36,315 nucleotides of DNA from Hofstenia miamia (lineage: Eukaryota > Xenacoelomorpha > Acoela > Hofsteniidae), in NCBI GenBank assembly GCA_900660155.1, contig CABFPE010000861.1, positions 59,620 to 95,934 of the forward strand. Direction: 5' to 3'. The notes under the pieces were generated by a model. The model made no database searches. It was not told the origin of the DNA and saw only the letters and a list, made by a program, of their open reading frames with translations. This document shows, piece by piece, positions 19,930 to 29,481 of this stretch. Position 1 is the first letter of the stretch. Every line of letters begins with the position of its first letter. The translations under genes were made by a program, and so were the position numbers.

Positions 19930-20330
19930 AATTTATAAAAAACTTCGTCTAATATATCCTCATGTTCAATCGCTTGCTCACTCGCCAATTGGACATTGAT
20001 CCTTTTGATTTCATAAAGTTCTCTAATTCCCGCTCCACTCGCTCTGATGATGTCGCTTTCTCCATTCATCGTCCCAAGAAACATTGCACCCTTCATTCGT
20101 TTTTCAATCGTGCTTGTACTGCTGCTAATTACATCTTGACTGACTCTCAACCCTCCAACAGTGATTGATTTCTTTTCCCCGCCACCAAGCTTCAAGAAAT
20201 CTTTGTTGAATTTGCTCCTATTTCATCTCCTGTGACTGTCCTTGCTGCTGTAAAACTTGACTTGTTTTTATAATTTTGTAGTGTATGCCTTCAGCGGCTA
20301 AAGAAAGTCATTCATTATTATTACTATATT
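19930..20330 (+). mobile_element. Possible 3' end of a further non-LTR retrotransposon
   Basis: This block is richer in G+C than its surroundings. The plus frame from 19962 reads RSTRSDDVAFSIHRPKKHC, then SFFNRA followed by a stop, and later VCLQRLKKVIHYYYY. Together with the ATT-rich end (20317-20331) this resembles the decayed C-terminus and tail of an ORF2 protein. A 96-codon frame on the minus strand (20195-19905) is open over the same bases and looks equally protein-like (begins MKLGGGEKKS, contains REL and DILDEVF). The strand is therefore undecided. Confidence 0.35.
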
Positions 20331-21107
20331 TTCGTTAAAATAATTCTATAATAATGGCAACTGCAGTTAAACAAAAATAATAAAAATCAATACAGACAAA
20401 GTGTGAAAGTAAACACCATACTATGACGCAATGACAATAATTATCCAATCAAAATTTATATGATGTCATATGCTGAGAGAGCCAATAAAATTACATGAAG
20501 CGCCACCTATTAAATAAATTTTGCTTTCATCACTGCATTAAAATCTCATACACTTTTAATATAAACAGCTTATTTCCCAAAAATTTTAAGGCATTTCAAA
20601 GCCTGATTTTCAAACTAATTTATCTATAAATAAGAAAAAAATCTTGTGACAAATTTTCGCGGACATTCAGAATTTTGTTCAATTTTCTCTGAAGGATCCG
20701 TCTACTATTACGCAAAAATTACAAAGTACATGTAAATCAACTAAATAAATAACAAATGAGGGAATCAATAGAACTTGATTTGTTATATTTTTTAGAAAGA
20801 GTATAATGCAATGGTAACAAATAATTAAAAAACATTCGAATTTTATTTGAGGAGCTTACCCTGGATTGGTTATTTTTAAATAAATTACTCAAAACATTGA
20901 AAGTAACAATTATTATAAATTTGAAAAAAGGGAAATAGAATTTTCCTAAATACTCTATTTAATTGTAACAAGAATCTTGGGGTTAAATGCCTTCAATGTC
21001 ACATAAAAGTTTCAAGCGCTTCTGTGAAGATAATAACAGCTAAAAACAAACTTCTTTGTCAGCTAAACAACGGTAAGGCAATGTAAGCTTGAACTCAATC
21101 ACGTATA
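20331..21107. other. AT-rich spacer
   Basis: No gene seen. A cluster of promoter-like words occurs at 20420-20505 (CCAATC, TGATGTCA, GAGCCAATAA, then GCGCCACCT), but no coding exon follows on either strand, so no promoter is called. Confidence 0.45.
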
Positions 21108-21115
21108 TCATCGCC

Positions 21116-21454
21116 CAGTGGCGCGTTGAGGGGCCAGCTGCGAACACTTAAATTAAAATATTTTCTTCTCCTCAAAATTGAAAATATTATATATATTTAT
21201 TATATTTGTAAATAGCTTTTTGTAGTTTTGTAGTTTATAGTTTTTGTACCTTTTTCTTGTAGCAATAAATTGCTTTTTGAAAAAAAAATAGTTCACTTTA
21301 ATTCAAGATGTCATCAACCGATTTGCTGCTAAAAACAGACGGTTGTATTTTGTGTAAATATATAATTTTTTTCAAAAAACTTGTTGTTTACATTTTTTTT
21401 CTGTAAAAATGGGTGTCAGCACCAATGTTTTAAAAAATTCTAAACGCGCCTCTG
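21116..21454. mobile_element. Non-autonomous hAT-type DNA transposon (MITE), 339 bp
   Basis: The left end starts CAGTGGCGCGTTGAG, and the reverse complement of the right end starts CAGAGGCGCGTTTAG: 13 of 15 bases match. CAGNGGCG is a typical hAT terminus. The flanks are 8-bp near-perfect direct repeats, TCATCGCC (21108-21115) and TAATCGCC (21455-21462), and 8 bp is the hAT duplication length. The interior is AT-rich with no open frame, so it must have been moved by a transposase encoded elsewhere. Confidence 0.8.
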
Positions 21455-21884
21455 TAATCGCCTAATAATCAAAAACACAATTTTTTTCAGGTAATTGAAA
21501 TATTGAATTCTTAAAATGAAAATGAGAGTTAGTTTGTGCGATAATAAGCAGAAATATTTTCTGAAAATAAGAGTATCAGATTAAAACATAAACTTTTGGA
21601 AATGCCATGAAATTTTGAAATAATGTAACAGCTGTCAATATTTAAAGAGTGTTTAAGGGAGCACGAAATGAAATATTAAATTCAGCAATTGTTAATGCGA
21701 TTTAAAAATCGATTGGTGGAGCGAAATGTGAATTGCATCGACTAGACTTTTACATTGAAAATGAGAAATAGGATTTCTGAGGTAGAACCTCATTTATCAC
21801 CATTTGTGCAGTTAAACAAAGTATTTGCGTTATAGAATGCAAGCAGAAATATTACATCAGTTAATTCGTCTGGACAGAAACTTA

Positions 21885-22125
21885 ACCTTAAACTGCCGAT
21901 GTCAGTTTTACAAATTTTAAAGCAATTTGCTCCAAGCCTATTATGAAATTGGGAAATCCTGAGATATGGCTACAGCTATTGGTGAACGTACTAAAAACCT
22001 ACTGTTGGTTAATGTACATGAAAAGATTCAAGATTTTCCATTGAAAATTTCAATTTTTTAAAAAAGTTTTAGATGCTCATCATTCTTAACGTTCAGGCAA
22101 TCAGGAGGTCTAATGCCCGTAGCAG
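21885..22125 (+). repeat. Dispersed repeat family 2, copy A (decayed, once coding?)
   Basis: Matches 32085-32320 in the same orientation. The best shared words are CTCCAAGCCTATTATGAAAT (A for G in the other copy), then GAGATATGGCTACA or GAGACATGGCCACA, CATTGAAAAT and TTCAGGCAATCAGGAGG or TTCAGGTAAGCAGGAGG. Both copies keep a fairly open frame for 40 codons (with SKPIMKL) and share peptide scraps such as DMAT and LKI-IF, suggesting a decayed coding repeat. The family is not identified. Confidence 0.7.
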
Positions 22126-22208
22126 CAGCAACTACCCTCAATTATTTGTGTTGTTCTATAAATAGACTACACAAGTCCCGTGTGCCGCAAAGTCAAAATT
22201 CGTTGCGC

Positions 22209-24425
22209 GGTGTGGGCGTAGTAGGAGAAGATTCTCATTATTAATTAGAAGATTATGAGCGCTTACAGTTTGTAAGGAAACCATAAAATATTTTAAAAGT
22301 GATACAGTTATCAATATTCATTTTTCGTTCAAACCAAACGCAAGTTTTGCTATTTTTCGGTAGAAAATCGGTTATAAAAGTACGAATGGTTCACCCAAAA
22401 ATTATTTTTTCAAACTTTCATATATATTTGAAAAAAAGCCATTTAAAAAACACTGCAAAAAACAGTTGTTTTAAACAGGTCTTGTTTAAAACATACCAAC
22501 CCTGTTTTCTACTCCAATTTATATATATATATAATATGTTTATACAACACGTTTGAATAAGGCACATCACTTGAATGCTTTCCAATGCTTCTAATTGTTA
22601 CTTCAATGTAACAGTAAGATTAACTTATGCAATGCTAGGAAATGGAATCGTATATGCAGACTATTGGATAGCAAATATTAAAAATAGTCTACATTTTAAA
22701 ATAATTATTCACTTTGAGTTCGGCATAGCACTTTGATGTTATCATCAAACGCTTCTGATGGTATCACTAAAATACTTCCTACCAGCCATTCAATCAATTT
22801 CAATTGCCATGCAAAAGGACTCGGTAAATTCACTTATTTCAATGTAAGATTACAATATCTCTCCAACTATGTATTTGCAAAATATGCAAGGAATTGATTC
22901 CACTTTCAAATTTAATGAAATTATGCAAACGTGCGCTGGGTAGCAAGAGACTAGCGGACAGCTCAACAAGAAAAACAATAAAGACTAAACGAAAAAAATT
23001 GAAACCTCGAATAAGAAAAAACGCAATAATCATTAAGAAAAATAAAACTTTCAGATCTAAGATCTGCATTGAACTGGTCATTAGTAAATGATGGCACACT
23101 CAAAATTAACGGCTTCTGCTAGTTTTGAAAGAATGTAATAACAAGAATTTAATAAAAATGCAAGTTTTTACACAATAAAATGTATTTATAATGCGGAATT
23201 AAAGTGATAAACTGGCAACGACATGTGCGAACAAACAACGACTAAAAAACGACATAGTTAATAAAAAAGCAATTGAAAGATTGTACTGTAATAACCGCAT
23301 CGATCAATATTGTATTNGGTGTGGGCGTAGTAGGAGAAGATTCTCATTATTAATTAGAAGATTATGAGCGCTTACAGTTTGTAAGGAAACCATAAAATAT
23401 TTTAAAAGTGATACAGTTATCAATATTCATTTTTCGTTCAAACCAAACGCAAGTTTTGCTATTTTTCGGTAGAAAATCGGTTATAAAAGTACGAATGGTT
23501 CACCCAAAAATTATTTTTTCAAACTTTCATATATATTTGAAAAAAAGCCATTTAAAAAACACTGCAAAAAACAGTTGTTTTAAACAGGTCTTGTTTAAAA
23601 CATACCAACCCTGTTTTCTACTCCAATTTATATATATATATAATATGTTTATACAACACGTTTGAATAAGGCACATCACTTGAATGCTTTCCAATGCTTC
23701 TAATTGTTACTTCAATGTAACAGTAAGATTAACTTATGCAATGCTAGGAAATGGAATCGTATATGCAGACTATTGGATAGCAAATATTAAAAATAGTCTA
23801 CATTTTAAAATAATTATTCACTTTGAGTTCGGCATAGCACTTTGATGTTATCATCAAACGCTTCTGATGGTATCACTAAAATACTTCCTACCAGCCATTC
23901 AATCAATTTCAATTGCCATGCAAAAGGACTCGGTAAATTCACTTATTTCAATGTAAGATTACAATATCTCTCCAACTATGTATTTGCAAAATATGCAAGG
24001 AATTGATTCCACTTTCAAATTTAATGAAATTATGCAAACGTGCGCTGGGTAGCAAGAGACTAGCGGACAGCTCAACAAGAAAAACAATAAAGACTAAACG
24101 AAAAAAATTGAAACCTCGAATAAGAAAAAACGCAATAATCATTAAGAAAAATAAAACTTTCAGATCTAAGATCTGCATTGAACTGGTCATTAGTAAATGA
24201 TGGCACACTCAAAATTAACGGCTTCTGCTAGTTTTGAAAGAATGTAATAACAAGAATTTAATAAAAATGCAAGTTTTTACACAATAAAATGTATTTATAA
24301 TGCGGAATTAAAGTGATAAACTGGCAACGACATGTGCGAACAAACAACGACTAAAAAACGACATAGTTAATAAAAAAGCAATTGAAAGATTGTACTGTAA
24401 TAACCGCATCGATCAATATTGTATT
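22209..24425. repeat. 1108-bp duplication around an assembly n (probable artefact)
   Basis: Bases 22209-23316 recur as 23318-24425 at a constant offset of 1109, with no difference found by eye, and the n at 23317 sits exactly between them. Even (TA)n runs and open reading frames are the same. This is best explained as overlapping contig ends placed side by side, so only one copy should be counted. Confidence 0.93.
22840..23090 (+). other. Unrecognised open frame with a basic tail (present in both copies of the duplication)
   Basis: The plus-strand frame runs open from about 22840 to a stop at 23089 without an early ATG. It reads ...LCICKICKEL...LCKRALGSKRL, followed by a Lys/Arg-rich tail (KTKRKKLKPRIRK). 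Two CxxC-like pairs and the GC-richer patch at 22920-22975 make it slightly more gene-like than its neighbours, but A-rich DNA readily gives Lys-rich frames. The identical reading recurs at 23949-24199. Confidence 0.2.
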
Positions 24426-25600
24426 TACACATAATCAAAAATCAAATTATAATCCGAAAGCAGGACAAAATCCCTGGACCTTGATACGCGACTGACAAGT
24501 TTCTCGGGTGAAATCGCAAATAGTCAAAAAATATAATTTAAATGCTACAAACAAAGTATTTGTAATTAAATATATGATGGAGTACACAGGCAGGAGAAAA
24601 ACTCACTTCAATAAATTGCTATATAAAACTAAATCTCTACAATTTAATAAAAATATAAAGCAATAAAGCGAATATTTACGTATTGTGCGTTGACGGAATA
24701 ATCTAAGAGAAATTCATTTGAAACATTTGGCAACAGAGATGATGAATTACATTGCTCATGTGCGTAACATTCTACAAATTAAATTGATAATAAAAAATAC
24801 AAAATAACAAATACACAAAATTTCAACAATTCAGACTGGACTTCATGAGAATTAGTACGATTTTTCGAAATCAATATTCGACGCAGTAGAGATGATGATA
24901 CAAAATGAGTCTATTATAAAACCAAAAAATGCTCGAAATTGTAAACTTCTCTTATTCAACACAAAAATTTTTTTAACCATATTTTTAATGTATTCGGAAG
25001 TTCGCACAATGACGTCATACAACTAGATTTCATTTTTATAAATTTTTTGTTTTAAAAATATCTGCTAATGATAGGGTATTGACATTTATCATGCATTACG
25101 CAAATTCAAGTACTTAAACAATTTTTAAAAAAAACAAATGTTTCAACTAAAGTAAAATTCGGCGTATACGACACCACATTTATCTAATAAAGCAAAGTTA
25201 GGATTTAGTATAACCTCAACGGATAAGACACTTTCATAAAATAAAATATACGTATTTGAATATAAAAACATTTATTAATAGTTGTTTTTTTAAAAGAAAA
25301 GTATTTTGCACATAAATATAACAAAATACATTGGAAGTAATAAAAATACGTGACCATTTCTAAAACTATAATAAAAAATTACTACATTCAGTCTAGGACA
25401 TAACGCAACCAATTTAAAACACAAGCTATTTACAAATTAAAAATTAACACATTCAAATTAAAATATATTTCAAACTATAAAATAATACAAATAGTATCTA
25501 CACTGTAAATCACCTCCAATTAAAAATATTGCGTATTGCCAGTGGCGTTTATATATATATTTTTGTTTCCCTTTACAATTTCAAATTTATTCGTAGAAGC
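24426..25600. other. AT-rich spacer with isolated regulatory-like words
   Basis: No gene seen. A perfect CRE word TGACGTCA occurs at 25010-25017 and a hAT-like terminus CAGTGGCG at 25540-25547, but the latter has no partner end or target duplication in reach. Confidence 0.45.
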
Positions 25601-25619
25601 CTTTCTATAGTATAGTAAT

Positions 25620-26290
25620 AATCTCTTGGAACAAAAATTGTCAAGTCACTCTAAAGTATTTGGCTGTCCAAATAAACATCATCCAAATATTGCAATAGAC
25701 TTATTCACAAGGACAATACAAAGAAATCTTTATAGAGCTAGCTTTATATTGAAAAAATTAGACAATTTGTTGAATCTATTTAAGCCTTGCATTCAGCATG
25801 AAGTAATCTATTACCAGGATGAGATAATTTAAACGTTTTGCAAAAGGCTAGAGAGATATGGAAGATTTATAGCCAGCCCTGCAGAACAAGTATTAAATTC
25901 TAAAGGTTCAAATATACAGGGCACTTTTATCACAGATTAAATTTTTTTGGCAACCCAAACATAAAATGATCCCGCAATTGATATTAATTTTATGCGCTAT
26001 AGGATGAATCAAGTGAATGACTTTTTTGAAGATGCAATCACATATGTGATAGTCCTATTCATATACTTCGTTTCTTTCAGGATGTACAGAATTAATACGC
26101 AAGAGTTACGGATGGAGAATAATTTAAACATTGTATTAGTTTATAGTTTGTTTTCTTTCTTAGTTTCATTTTTTAATAATTTCATAATTTGATATTTATT
26201 TAGAATTGATTCACTTGTTTTAATTCGAATGCAATATATTTTATTGAATGCGTTAGGTTTTAAATCGAACAGTAAAAGGTGCAGAAGATC
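25620..26290 (+). mobile_element. Possible decayed transposase end plus dispersed repeat family 1, copy B
   Basis: A 68-codon plus frame (25626-25832) reads VFGCPNKHHPNIAIDLF and ends YYQDEII, and a further frame continues CKRLERYGRFIASPAEQVLNS. The HPNI...F, Y-x-D-E and RL spacing loosely recalls the C-terminal part of MULE-type transposases. The following non-coding part (26138-26290) matches 19235-19430, so the whole may be the 3' end of a repeated element. The transposase call is weak; the repeat match is better supported. Confidence 0.35.
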
Positions 26291-27140
26291 TGTTTTATCA
26301 TTTTTATAATTGACCAATTTAGTTAAGTAGTGAAGTGGTACGAATTTTACTGTACTTTAGCATTATAAAAACACATCGGTTAAATAAATATATTCTAGTT
26401 AAAATGAATTATATGGCAACACTGGTGTAGAAAATTTTTCTGATCAGAAGAAAGAGATGAATACATTTCTACCTATGAATAAATTAATAATACATTATGA
26501 TGATACAGTGGAATTGGTTTCAAATTCCAATTAACAAAGAATACTTTACACACACTATCCTTTTTAAAACAATATAATAGAAAACGTTATACCACACTTG
26601 CATTAAACTTTGATTATTTTAATTGAGTTATGATTTTCTTTCTAGGCGCATACCCCTCTCCAAGTTTAGGGCAACATTTTCGTTATGAAAAGGAGTCTTA
26701 TTCGCCGAACTTTACGGTAGTTTTAAAAATACAATCAACATCAACAATCATTGTATCAAATTTATGGATTTAGTTTCAAATTGGTCCTGCTTCACTAAGA
26801 AGACTTTCAACTGCTGCTGAAGTAGCAGGTATAGCCAGGAGCTGCAAAATTGTTGCCTGAATGCCTACCTCAAAATTGGCCTTTGTGGAAGAAGTGAATT
26901 ATTTAAAACCCCATCACAAGAACCCACAATTGAATTATATAAGACATCAAAGTACTTGCAAGGATTTTCAAGAAGTGTCAAGCATGTACTTTCAAGTAAC
27001 AGCTTCCTTATACTCAAGTAAAATACTTTATTGAGTAATTTCAAATTACATGGAACAATTTTTTACATCTTGCAAGAAAGCCTGCACAAAATATCAAGAA
27101 AAAACTCAAATGGGATAAATTTGTACACATGAATTACTAA
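26291..27140. other. Spacer with one unrecognised open frame
   Basis: A 65-codon plus frame without ATG, from about 26825 to 27019 (starts RYSQELQNCCLNAYL), is less biased in composition than the surroundings but has no recognisable domain and no convincing splice partner. Nothing else is seen. Confidence 0.3.
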
Positions 27141-27143
27141 TTA

Positions 27144-27144
<1 letters not shown>

Positions 27145-27179
<35 letters not shown>

Positions 27180-27275
27180 TATTGGTGATTTGTAATAAAA
27201 TTTTCATATATATTGGTGCTTTGTAACGCTCACCACATATATTGGTGTTATGTAACCAAATGGTGTTTTGTACAT
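27145..27275. repeat. (TA)n tract and degenerate tandem repeat with ATTGGTG core
   Basis: A (TA)n run leads into units beginning at about 27174, 27206, 27237 and 27260. The first three contain ATATATTGGTG-x-T-x-TGTAA and the fourth ATGGTGTTTTGTA. Unit lengths shrink from about 31 to 16 nt. Confidence 0.75.
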
Positions 27276-27596
27276 AGGAAAAAAATTTATATTTTTTCAT
27301 TTTTATTTTTCGTGATTTTTACTTATATATGATAATACTTAGTCTCTATTGATATGTTGTTATCAATTTCGTTTGACCTTTATGCTTGTAAAGTGTAAAA
27401 AACTATGCACTAATTCAATTACTTCTTTTAAAATAATTTCTAAAAACTGAGATATTTTTTGTGCATATTTTGAATATCAAATGTTATTCAAGCCAAAGTT
27501 CCACACTGTACTAAACATATTTTATTTTTAGCTGTATATTAAGTCTTAGTATTGATATTGTAAAAATTGTCATGTAAAAACTGCTAATGTTGAAAG

Positions 27597-27667
27597 NCGA
27601 CGTTTCTTATCCATCAAGACCCAAAATAAGTATAATAATTTATATATATATATATATATATATATAA
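27597..27667. repeat. Assembly n and nearby (TA)n microsatellite
   Basis: A single n at 27597 is followed, 45 bases on, by about 13 TA units (27641-27666). No duplicated flanks are seen at this join. Confidence 0.85.
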
Positions 27668-29357
27668 TGTAAGATATGGAGGAAGAATCCCCACCCCCAT
27701 TAAACTCTTGATGGTTACTCAAGAAGTCGTGAGTCGTGGAGGTGACTTTTCTTAACTTTTATGACGGATAATAACCCCCTCCCCCCATTAACGAATTTCT
27801 AAAGATATAATCATTTTATGTTTGGCATTGTTCTTTAACAGGGGGCATAATAATCATATAATTTTTGCAAAACATTATAATTGTTAGCGTGGTAAATTAA
27901 ATTAAATAAGCATAATTGATAAGCTAGGCATGAATTTTAATGAATTCCATCCGTTCCAACTGTTAAGCCCAATACTAAATTTATTTCAAAAAAATCTCCC
28001 AAATTTTGATATCCTCAAAATGACGAAAATGCTGATATGAAGAATATTTGCCATAGTTTCATTTGAATATAATCAAATTCAGTGTAGGATAGCGCCAAGA
28101 GGAAGGAAATCCTCTCCCAAGACTGAGTAGCCCAAGAAATTCCGATTGAATAGGATTGTTGTGAAGCCTATATCTTCTGTGATCCATCTATTGTCAACTA
28201 TTTGTCTGTAAAAGTTAGAAATATTAGTAGTTAAAGATTTTAGAAGTTCGCACTTAAGCGAATCTTTGTGGTGATAACTACGTCTTGCACAAGTGCCACA
28301 GTAAGCAAAATGATTATTAAAACCTTTGTAAGGAATGTGAGGTCAAATTATCGACTAAACAAACATCTTCCAATGGAGCTGATTGGAAAAAAACTCTCAG
28401 TAAACAATCTGAACAAGAACTCGGCCAAACCCCTTATGACACTAGGTATTGCATTGGATGATGAAAAGTGGATGTTAATATCTTAAGTGTCCTTATGTTT
28501 GTAAAAGTTGAATTTTTGAAGTATATATAATGAATTCAGTATCTCATTAATCACAGGTTACTAATTTAATTAATAAAAGCTTAAATGCAATGAAACGTTG
28601 TTACTTACGGTTTATATAGAAAAATGGAAATGTGAAAAGAGAGTGATGCATTAAATGATGGTTAAGTGAAATATTATTTATGGATTTGAATGAATAGACA
28701 ATCAATAACGCATTCTGACAAGCTATTATTTGCATGTCATTGGGAATTTGGAAAGCCAGAGTTGATGTTAAATCACCATCCAACTGTAATTGACAATTTA
28801 CGATGAAATTATCATCATTCGCTACAAAAAAACATTTCATTCTATGGCTAACTAAGCAAAGGAAGCGAAAAATTTATACATTAAATACAGAAAACTAATT
28901 TGAACATAAAATTCAAATATTCATTGAGGAAGCTTCAGTACACCATCAGGGAATGTCATGTACAGCTTCAGCATTGCAAGTATCAGCCATAAGTCTTACA
29001 CACGCTGCAGTAAATAAGAAAAACAATATTGTTATTTAAAGCTAGATAAAACTTTTTCTCAAAATGAACACCAAAAATACTCCAAAAAACACGTGACTAT
29101 CATTGAACTCTGAAGGAGGTTATTTGAAAAAATGCGGTAAATTTCTAAATGATTTTTATAAACCACGCGTAAAATAATGAATTTCGATTGCTGAGAATAA
29201 AATGAGATTGGAAAGTGTAGTGGCATTTAAAAATTCGAGTCTAGAAAACCGATGTAGGCGGCCTCTCGAAATTGCGTAGTAACATGTGACAGAGAGCGCA
29301 GGTATGCGTATACGAATGCCAATACTACATTCATTCGTCTTTTCATAGAAAGCTAAC
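27668..29357. other. Spacer upstream of the LIM gene
   Basis: C-rich runs, unusual for this window, occur at 27690-27705 and 27775-27790, with a facing AGGGGG-type run at 27840. A short zinc-ribbon-like frame at 28262-28465 is listed separately. The promoter of the LIM gene should lie near the end of this stretch, but no core element can be singled out. Confidence 0.45.
28262..28465 (+). pseudogene. Possible zinc-ribbon fragment of a decayed transposase
   Basis: The plus frame from 28262 reads NLCGDNYVLHKCHSKQNDY, a stop, then NLCKECEVKLSTKQTSSNG. The C-G ... Y-x-x-x-C-x-x-C ... S-x-x-x-x-S pattern resembles the N-terminal zinc ribbon of ISXO2-like (Merlin) transposases. The in-frame stop and absence of a DDE region mean it is at most a remnant. 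An overlapping 72-codon frame with ATG (28268-28486) has no recognisable features. Confidence 0.25.
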
Positions 29358-29481
29358 ATGTCGGTGAGGATAGGAGTGGGTGATGTGCCCATCTGTGCAA
29401 CATGCGGAAAGAAAGTTTATCTCATGGAGCAATTCCACGCATTCAAAAAAACTTATCATAAAGACACATGCTTCAAATGCG
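29358..29481 (+). CDS. LIM protein, coding exon 1 (first half of LIM domain)
   Basis: Residues 1-41 plus one base: CATCGKKVYLMEQ then YHKDTCFKC. Ligand spacing is C-x2-C-x17-H-x3-C-x2-C; the His-to-Cys gap is one residue longer than the usual two. The donor is G|GTAAAC. Reading past it gives a misleading extension to 29576. Confidence 0.88.

Noticed and set aside
22839..23099. 86-codon minus-strand hydrophobic frame (and its copy at 23948-24208)
   Set aside because: Phe/Leu/Ile richness follows from T-rich sequence opposite an A-rich stretch; no membrane-protein family features, and the second copy is probably an assembly duplicate.
25010..25017. Perfect CRE word TGACGTCA
   Set aside because: No gene start lies nearby; an 8-mer alone is not evidence of a promoter.
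25540..25547. CAGTGGCG, a hAT-like terminus
   Set aside because: No partner terminus (CGCC-x-CTG) with a matching 8-bp duplication of CGTATTGC was found nearby.
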